Source: AG41 sp035943095 (GTDB lineage Bacteria > Gemmatimonadota > Gemmatimonadetes > Gemmatimonadales > GWC2-71-9). Taken from it: a stretch of DNA of 9,172 nt. Numbering within the stretch: the stretch's first letter is position 1; every line of letters starts with the position of its first letter. A program made the translations under genes and the position numbers. Below, piece by piece: positions 6,322-9,172 of the stretch. The DNA lies in contig DASZCN010000044.1 of assembly GCA_035943095.1 (NCBI GenBank), forward strand, positions 1 to 9,172, written 5' to 3'. The notes beneath the pieces were generated by a model. The model was not told where the DNA came from, ran no database searches, and worked only from the letters and a program-made list of their open reading frames with translations.

Positions 6322-7537
6322 GGGAGTCCGGAGGCGCGACGCCGAGCGTCACCAGGGCGTGGGTGACCGTGGCGCGGTCCGGGTCGCGCTTCGGGGCGCG
6401 CGCGAGGAACGTGCGGTACTGCTCGATGGCCTGAGGGAATTTCCCTTCCCCTTGGTATACGGCACCGAGGCGGTGGTACGGAGCGGCATAGTCGGAATCA
6501 AGCTCGACGGCGAGCCGGAGCTGCTGCTCGGCCTCCTCCAACCGCCGCGCGGCGTGCAACACGACTCCGTAAAAGAGACGGATCACCGGATCGCGGCCAT
6601 TGATCTCCACCGCCGTTTGAAGCTCGGTGAGGGCGGCCGCCGTGTCGCCCAGCGCGAGCGCAGCACCCGCGAGACGCGCGTGGACCCAATAGAACGCGAG
6701 GTTCTCGGTGAGCGCCCGCTCGTAGGCGGCGCGTGCGGCGGCAAAATCGCCCTGCTGCACCCGGGCGATCCCGATCGCGTACTCGAACATCTCGATGGAC
6801 GGCAGTACCACCGCGGTGTGCTGTTGCAACGTCGCCCGCAGCGAGTCGCGCCCGGTTTCGAGCTCCGTCACGGCGCTGTCATACCGCGCGAGATAGAACA
6901 GCGACTGCGCGCGATACACCCTCAGCCCGACTTCCCCGGGATGCTTGCGCAGGGCGATGGCGAAGAGGCTGTCGGCCGCCGCAAACCGTTGGCTCTTGAA
7001 CGCGACGAGGCCCTTCTCTTCCGGCGAGGCGTGGCGACCCAGGAATAAATCGGCGAAATCGAGGCCCGTGAAGACGAAGGGATTACGCGCCCAAGCCATC
7101 CGACGCAGCGAGTCCATGAGCTGTACCTGCCGCTGCGTCGGCGTGACGCTCCGGACCGCGCGCACCGAGTGTGTCCGAAAGAAGGTGGCGTCCGCATCGT
7201 TGCGCACCGCTCGCAGCAGGAGGAGCGATCGCGCGTACACGGGGTCTGCCCACGAGGGATCCAAGCGGGAGGCCCAGTAGAGCCCGGCCTCCGCGGCCTG
7301 GAGGTCCAGCCCGGTTCGGACAAGCGGGACCGCCGCCTGGTAGTATACGAGGGCATCGTTGGTGTCGAGCCCCTCCCGCAGGGACGGGCGGGGCGGCGTC
7401 GTGACCGAGTCGGCGAACGTCCGGAGTGCCGTCAGGCCATTGGTGGAATGCACCGGCGCAGGGGTGGTGCACGAGGCCGCGACGAACCCGAGCGCGAAAG
7501 CGGGAAGGCAGATGTGGCGGAAGCGGCTACCGATCAC
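6317..7537 (-). CDS. TPR-repeat protein, probable lipoprotein (406 aa)
   Basis: A basic N-terminus (RFRH) followed by a hydrophobic stretch and FVAASC with C23 looks like a signal peptide with an imperfect lipobox (Ala rather than Leu at -3). The protein is therefore probably exported and perhaps lipid-anchored. The mature part is helical. Clear TPR-like units lie at about 178-200, 254-279, 287-313, 321-347 and 353-382, with typical small-residue/aromatic patterns and a Leu-Asp-Pro-like turn. The segment from 35 to 170 is less repetitive and not recognised. TPR proteins usually scaffold protein complexes; no enzymatic motif is visible. The start is GTG 7535-7537, with GGGG about 5 nt upstream and 15 nt after the stop of the zinc-ribbon gene, so the two are probably cotranscribed. 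It converges with thrC. The specific function is unknown. Confidence 0.88.
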   Translation of the reverse strand: MIGSRFRHICLPAFALGFVAASCTTPAPVHSTNGLTALRTFADSVTTPPRPSLREGLDTNDALVYYQAAVPLVRTGLDLQAAEAGLYWASRLDPSWADPVYARSLLLLRAVRNDADATFFRTHSVRAVRSVTPTQRQVQLMDSLRRMAWARNPFVFTGLDFADLFLGRHASPEEKGLVAFKSQRFAAADSLFAIALRKHPGEVGLRVYRAQSLFYLARYDSAVTELETGRDSLRATLQQHTAVVLPSIEMFEYAIGIARVQQGDFAAARAAYERALTENLAFYWVHARLAGAALALGDTAAALTELQTAVEINGRDPVIRLFYGVVLHAARRLEEAEQQLRLAVELDSDYAAPYHRLGAVYQGEGKFPQAIEQYRTFLARAPKRDPDRATVTHALVTLGVAPPDSR

Positions 7538-7552
7538 GGCGGCCCCGGCCGT

Positions 7553-7912
7553 TCACACGCCCAGAAGATACTCCTCGTCCCACGCCACGTCGAACTCCCC
7601 CCGGCAGCGACGACACTCGAGTCGCCGCGGCCGCCCGCGCAGCGCGGCCCGCTCCCGGCAGCTCGGGCAGACGGCGTAGTGCGGGCCCCAGTCGGCCGGC
7701 AGCTCGCCCGCGCGCTCGGGACGCGGCACCACGGACCACCGCGTGGGGGGACGGGATACGACCTGGACGAGATAGTTGGGGACCTTGAGAGGCCTGCGGT
7801 TGACGTCGAGGATGGCTTCGAGGGGAGCGAGGCGCGCCACACGGTACCAGGCGCCGCGCCGCAGGGCGCAGTCGACGTCAATCTGAAGACGACCCCATTG
7901 CATGCCGGTCAC
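7553..7912 (-). CDS. Uncharacterised small zinc-ribbon protein (119 aa)
   Basis: A short soluble protein with no signal peptide. The N-terminal two thirds (about 1-75) contain a conserved-looking strand-rich part with an Arg-Pro-rich middle (VNRRPLKVPNYLV, 38-50). The C-terminus has a treble-clef or zinc-ribbon pattern, C82-P-S-C85 and C100-R-R-C103, followed by an acidic/aromatic tail (FDVAWDEEY). I recognise no named family. The zinc ribbon suggests nucleic-acid or protein binding but does not prove it. Start choice is open: GTG 7912 lies 6 nt after a candidate -10 hexamer and would be leaderless, while ATG 7903 would remove three residues; neither has a ribosome-binding site. It lies 15 nt upstream of the TPR lipoprotein gene in the same direction and about 70 bp downstream of the putative copper protein gene. 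Confidence 0.8.
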   Translation of the reverse strand: MTGMQWGRLQIDVDCALRRGAWYRVARLAPLEAILDVNRRPLKVPNYLVQVVSRPPTRWSVVPRPERAGELPADWGPHYAVCPSCRERAALRGRPRRLECRRCRGEFDVAWDEEYLLGV

Positions 7913-7918
7913 GGCGAG

Positions 7919-7924
7919 AACTTA
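7919..7924 (-). promoter_or_regulatory. Candidate -10 element TAAGTT for the zinc-ribbon/TPR pair
   Basis: TAAGTT on the minus strand ends 6 nt before GTG 7912, so the transcript would start at the GTG. No Shine-Dalgarno sequence is present and no -35 hexamer is recognisable. It matches the TAnnTT core also seen upstream of other genes here. Confidence 0.3.
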
Positions 7925-7981
7925 ACTCGGAGACCTGTTCGCGGAGCGTGACGCCGGCCACACAACATGCGGCAAGTTGTC

Positions 7982-9037
7982 TCAGGGATCGGTGTGATGC
8001 CCCATCATCATGTCGGCCATCTCGGAGGCGCCGCCGGAGCGGAGCGTGGCCGCTTGGTCTTGCTGGTATAGGGTGTCTCCCTGATCCACGGCGGGCCAGG
8101 TCCCGCCCCGGTCAGGCACGATTAAGCCGGCGACGGCCCCCATGCCTCCGTCCTTGATCGGCCGCCCGGTCGGGTTCTCGTACACGGCGGTCAGCCGGTA
8201 GCGGTGCTCAGGGGTGACGTGAATGCCTAGCCGGCGCCAGCTGTAGAACCGGGCCAGCGGAAACGTGATGACCCGCCCCGTCCCGTCCGTCTCCGGGGCG
8301 CCGTGCCACAGCACCTCGCCTGTCGTCATGTCCTTGAGCTCGAGGCTTACGCCGTAGTCGTGGAGATGACCGCCCAACCCGATGATCGTACCGGGAATGG
8401 CGGGGCTTCCCTCCCAGAAGCGTTCCGTGTGGCCCGGAGCCAGATCGAACGCCTTGCTTCCCGTGGGTGGACGGCCCAGGGGGTACTCCACGTCGATGGC
8501 CCAGGGGTACGTGCGGTACAGCGGCCAGGGCAACCCGCCGCGAACGTAGCGCAGCACCAGCCGCACCCGCACGCCGTGGTAGGCCACGGCCGATGAATTG
8601 GCGAGCATGGCCCCAGCGGTGAGCCGCTGCCCCCGCTCGAGCGGCAGCCCGAACAGCAGGCGCGGGACCGTGATCGCGGGGGTTTCTCGACTCGCGGCGA
8701 GGAGATGCAGGCCGATCGGGAGGAACAGCTCCCGGTGATCCGGATCGCTCAGGTTGAAGTGGTGGAGCATAGTCTGGGGGAGCATATGCCCCGCGCCGTC
8801 GACCAGCTCCACGTGGGCGCTGTGCAGGGTCGCGTCCAGCGGGACGAGCACCTGACAGAGGGGGAGGCCCACCATCGCTTCGATCCCGTCGTGGCCGGCC
8901 GGAACGTCCACGGCGGGCAGCTCGATCACCAGGCGGTTGGCCTGCGGGTCGACGAGCACCGCCGCACGCGGTAGCGCTTCCGGACCGGGACCACGGAGCC
9001 CTGCGAGCAGCCAAATAAGGAGGAGAACGGCCGGCAT
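7982..9037 (-). CDS. Exported beta-rich protein with PHM/SURNod19-like putative copper ligands (351 aa)
   Basis: Starts with a short hydrophobic signal-like segment (AVLLLIWLLAGL, 3-14). I choose ATG 9037 over TTG 9043 because GGAG sits 6 nt before the ATG and directly abuts the TTG. The body is strand-rich and seems to hold two beta domains. The first contains TMLHHFNL with H92-H93. The second contains GGHLHDYG with H224-x-H226, and then GGMGAVAG with M299. An HH pair, an HxH pair and a following Met is the order of CuH and CuM ligands in peptidylglycine monooxygenase-type proteins and resembles the plant SURNod19 family. This is recognition by motif order, not a search result. The usual third CuH histidine could not be placed (H111 or H154 possible). 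The tail MADMMMGHH (340-348) is rich in potential copper ligands. C61 is the only cysteine after the signal-like segment. Substrate and activity are unknown. Confidence 0.8.
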   Translation of the reverse strand: MPAVLLLIWLLAGLRGPGPEALPRAAVLVDPQANRLVIELPAVDVPAGHDGIEAMVGLPLCQVLVPLDATLHSAHVELVDGAGHMLPQTMLHHFNLSDPDHRELFLPIGLHLLAASRETPAITVPRLLFGLPLERGQRLTAGAMLANSSAVAYHGVRVRLVLRYVRGGLPWPLYRTYPWAIDVEYPLGRPPTGSKAFDLAPGHTERFWEGSPAIPGTIIGLGGHLHDYGVSLELKDMTTGEVLWHGAPETDGTGRVITFPLARFYSWRRLGIHVTPEHRYRLTAVYENPTGRPIKDGGMGAVAGLIVPDRGGTWPAVDQGDTLYQQDQAATLRSGGASEMADMMMGHHTDP

Positions 9038-9043
9038 GGCCAA

Positions 9044-9049
9044 CTCCGC
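9044..9049 (-). promoter_or_regulatory. Shine-Dalgarno GCGGAG for the putative copper protein gene
   Basis: GCGGAG on the minus strand ends 6 nt before ATG 9037. It leaves no spacing for the alternative TTG at 9043, so it fixes the start. Confidence 0.6.
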
Positions 9050-9099
9050 TGATCGGGTGACGGAACGGGGACGCCGGGAGGCACCCCGCAGGACCGCTC

Positions 9100-9105
9100 A
9101 AGATA
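9100..9105 (-). promoter_or_regulatory. Candidate -10 element TATCTT
   Basis: TATCTT on the minus strand is 62 nt upstream of ATG 9037. The position where a -35 would be expected (about 9123-9128) is occupied by the right arm of the 9114-9130 hairpin and has no consensus match. Such a promoter would probably need an activator. Tentative. Confidence 0.25.
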
Positions 9106-9113
9106 CCGGGTCT

Positions 9114-9130
9114 CGTCGCGTTTCGCGACG
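9114..9130. repeat. Perfect inverted repeat, 7-bp arms
   Basis: CGTCGCG (9114-9120) and CGCGACG (9124-9130) are exact reverse complements around TTT. It lies upstream of the putative copper protein gene, next to the candidate -10, and may be an operator, or a terminator of something beyond the right edge. Confidence 0.5.
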
Positions 9131-9153
9131 TACCCAAGTGACGTACCCAAGTG
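9128..9153. repeat. Perfect 13-bp tandem direct repeat
   Basis: ACGTACCCAAGTG occurs twice head-to-tail without a mismatch (9128-9140 and 9141-9153). The first copy overlaps the hairpin arm by three bases. Its spacing (13 bp) is not a full helical turn. It could be a pair of regulator sites or a simple slippage duplication. Confidence 0.75.
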
Positions 9154-9166
9154 TGCGCTTCTTGGG
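9146..9166. repeat. Inverted repeat CCCAAG / CTTGGG
   Basis: CCCAAG (9146-9151), inside the second direct-repeat copy, pairs with CTTGGG (9161-9166) across a 9-nt loop. An alternative 5-bp stem, TGCGC (9154-9158) with GCGCA (9168-9172), overlaps it at the window edge, so the full structure may continue beyond the sequence. Confidence 0.4.
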
Positions 9167-9172
9167 GGCGCA

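Noticed and set aside
7962..7980. Weak inverted repeat ACAAC/GTTGT just after the stop of the putative copper protein gene
   Set aside because: Only 5 bp of stem with a 9-nt loop and no U-tract; too weak to call a terminator.
1..9172. tRNA, rRNA, CRISPR array, insertion sequence or integration site
   Set aside because: No cloverleaf-like segment, no regularly spaced repeats, no transposase motifs and no paired terminal repeats were seen. The only tandem repeat is the 13-bp pair at 9128-9153.

Overview
The window is a high-GC bacterial segment (about 70% GC by eye). It is built around a complete threonine biosynthesis locus, with a group of uncharacterised envelope-type genes on its right. 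Gene style, the GC content, TAnnTT promoter-like hexamers and the family of the left-hand broken gene fit Gemmatimonadota or a related FCB-group lineage. That assignment is inference from memory of such proteins, not a database match.

Left edge (33-480, +): a short membrane protein gene whose N-terminal and C-terminal modules lie in two different frames. A middle module appears to be missing, so I call it a pseudogene or an assembly-level deletion. It converges with asd, and the two stop codons share one CTAG.

Threonine locus (477-6307): asd (aspartate-semialdehyde dehydrogenase, minus strand) is divergent from thrB (homoserine kinase), thrA (fused aspartokinase-homoserine dehydrogenase) and thrC (threonine synthase) on the plus strand. 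thrB-thrA are 3 bp apart and thrA-thrC overlap by ATGA, so the three form a tight, probably translationally coupled operon. The four genes encode all five steps from aspartate to threonine. The asd/thrB divergent region is very compact. A good sigma70-like promoter (TTGACG-17-TACAAC) places the thrB transcript start just before an internal in-frame ATG at 1602, suggesting a leaderless mRNA.

Right part (6317-9037, all minus): in transcription order these are a secreted beta-sandwich protein, a small zinc-ribbon protein and a TPR lipoprotein. The first carries HH, HxH and Met residues reminiscent of PHM/SURNod19-type copper sites and a Met/His-rich tail. thrC and the TPR gene converge, with both stop codons inside one perfect 19-base inverted repeat. 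The first ~130 bp upstream of the putative copper protein hold a hairpin, a perfect 13-bp tandem repeat and further inverted repeats, a candidate regulatory region.

The threonine genes are conventional. The points most worth a second look are the putative copper protein with its repeat-rich upstream region, the internally deleted left gene, and the dense promoter and stop-codon architecture.
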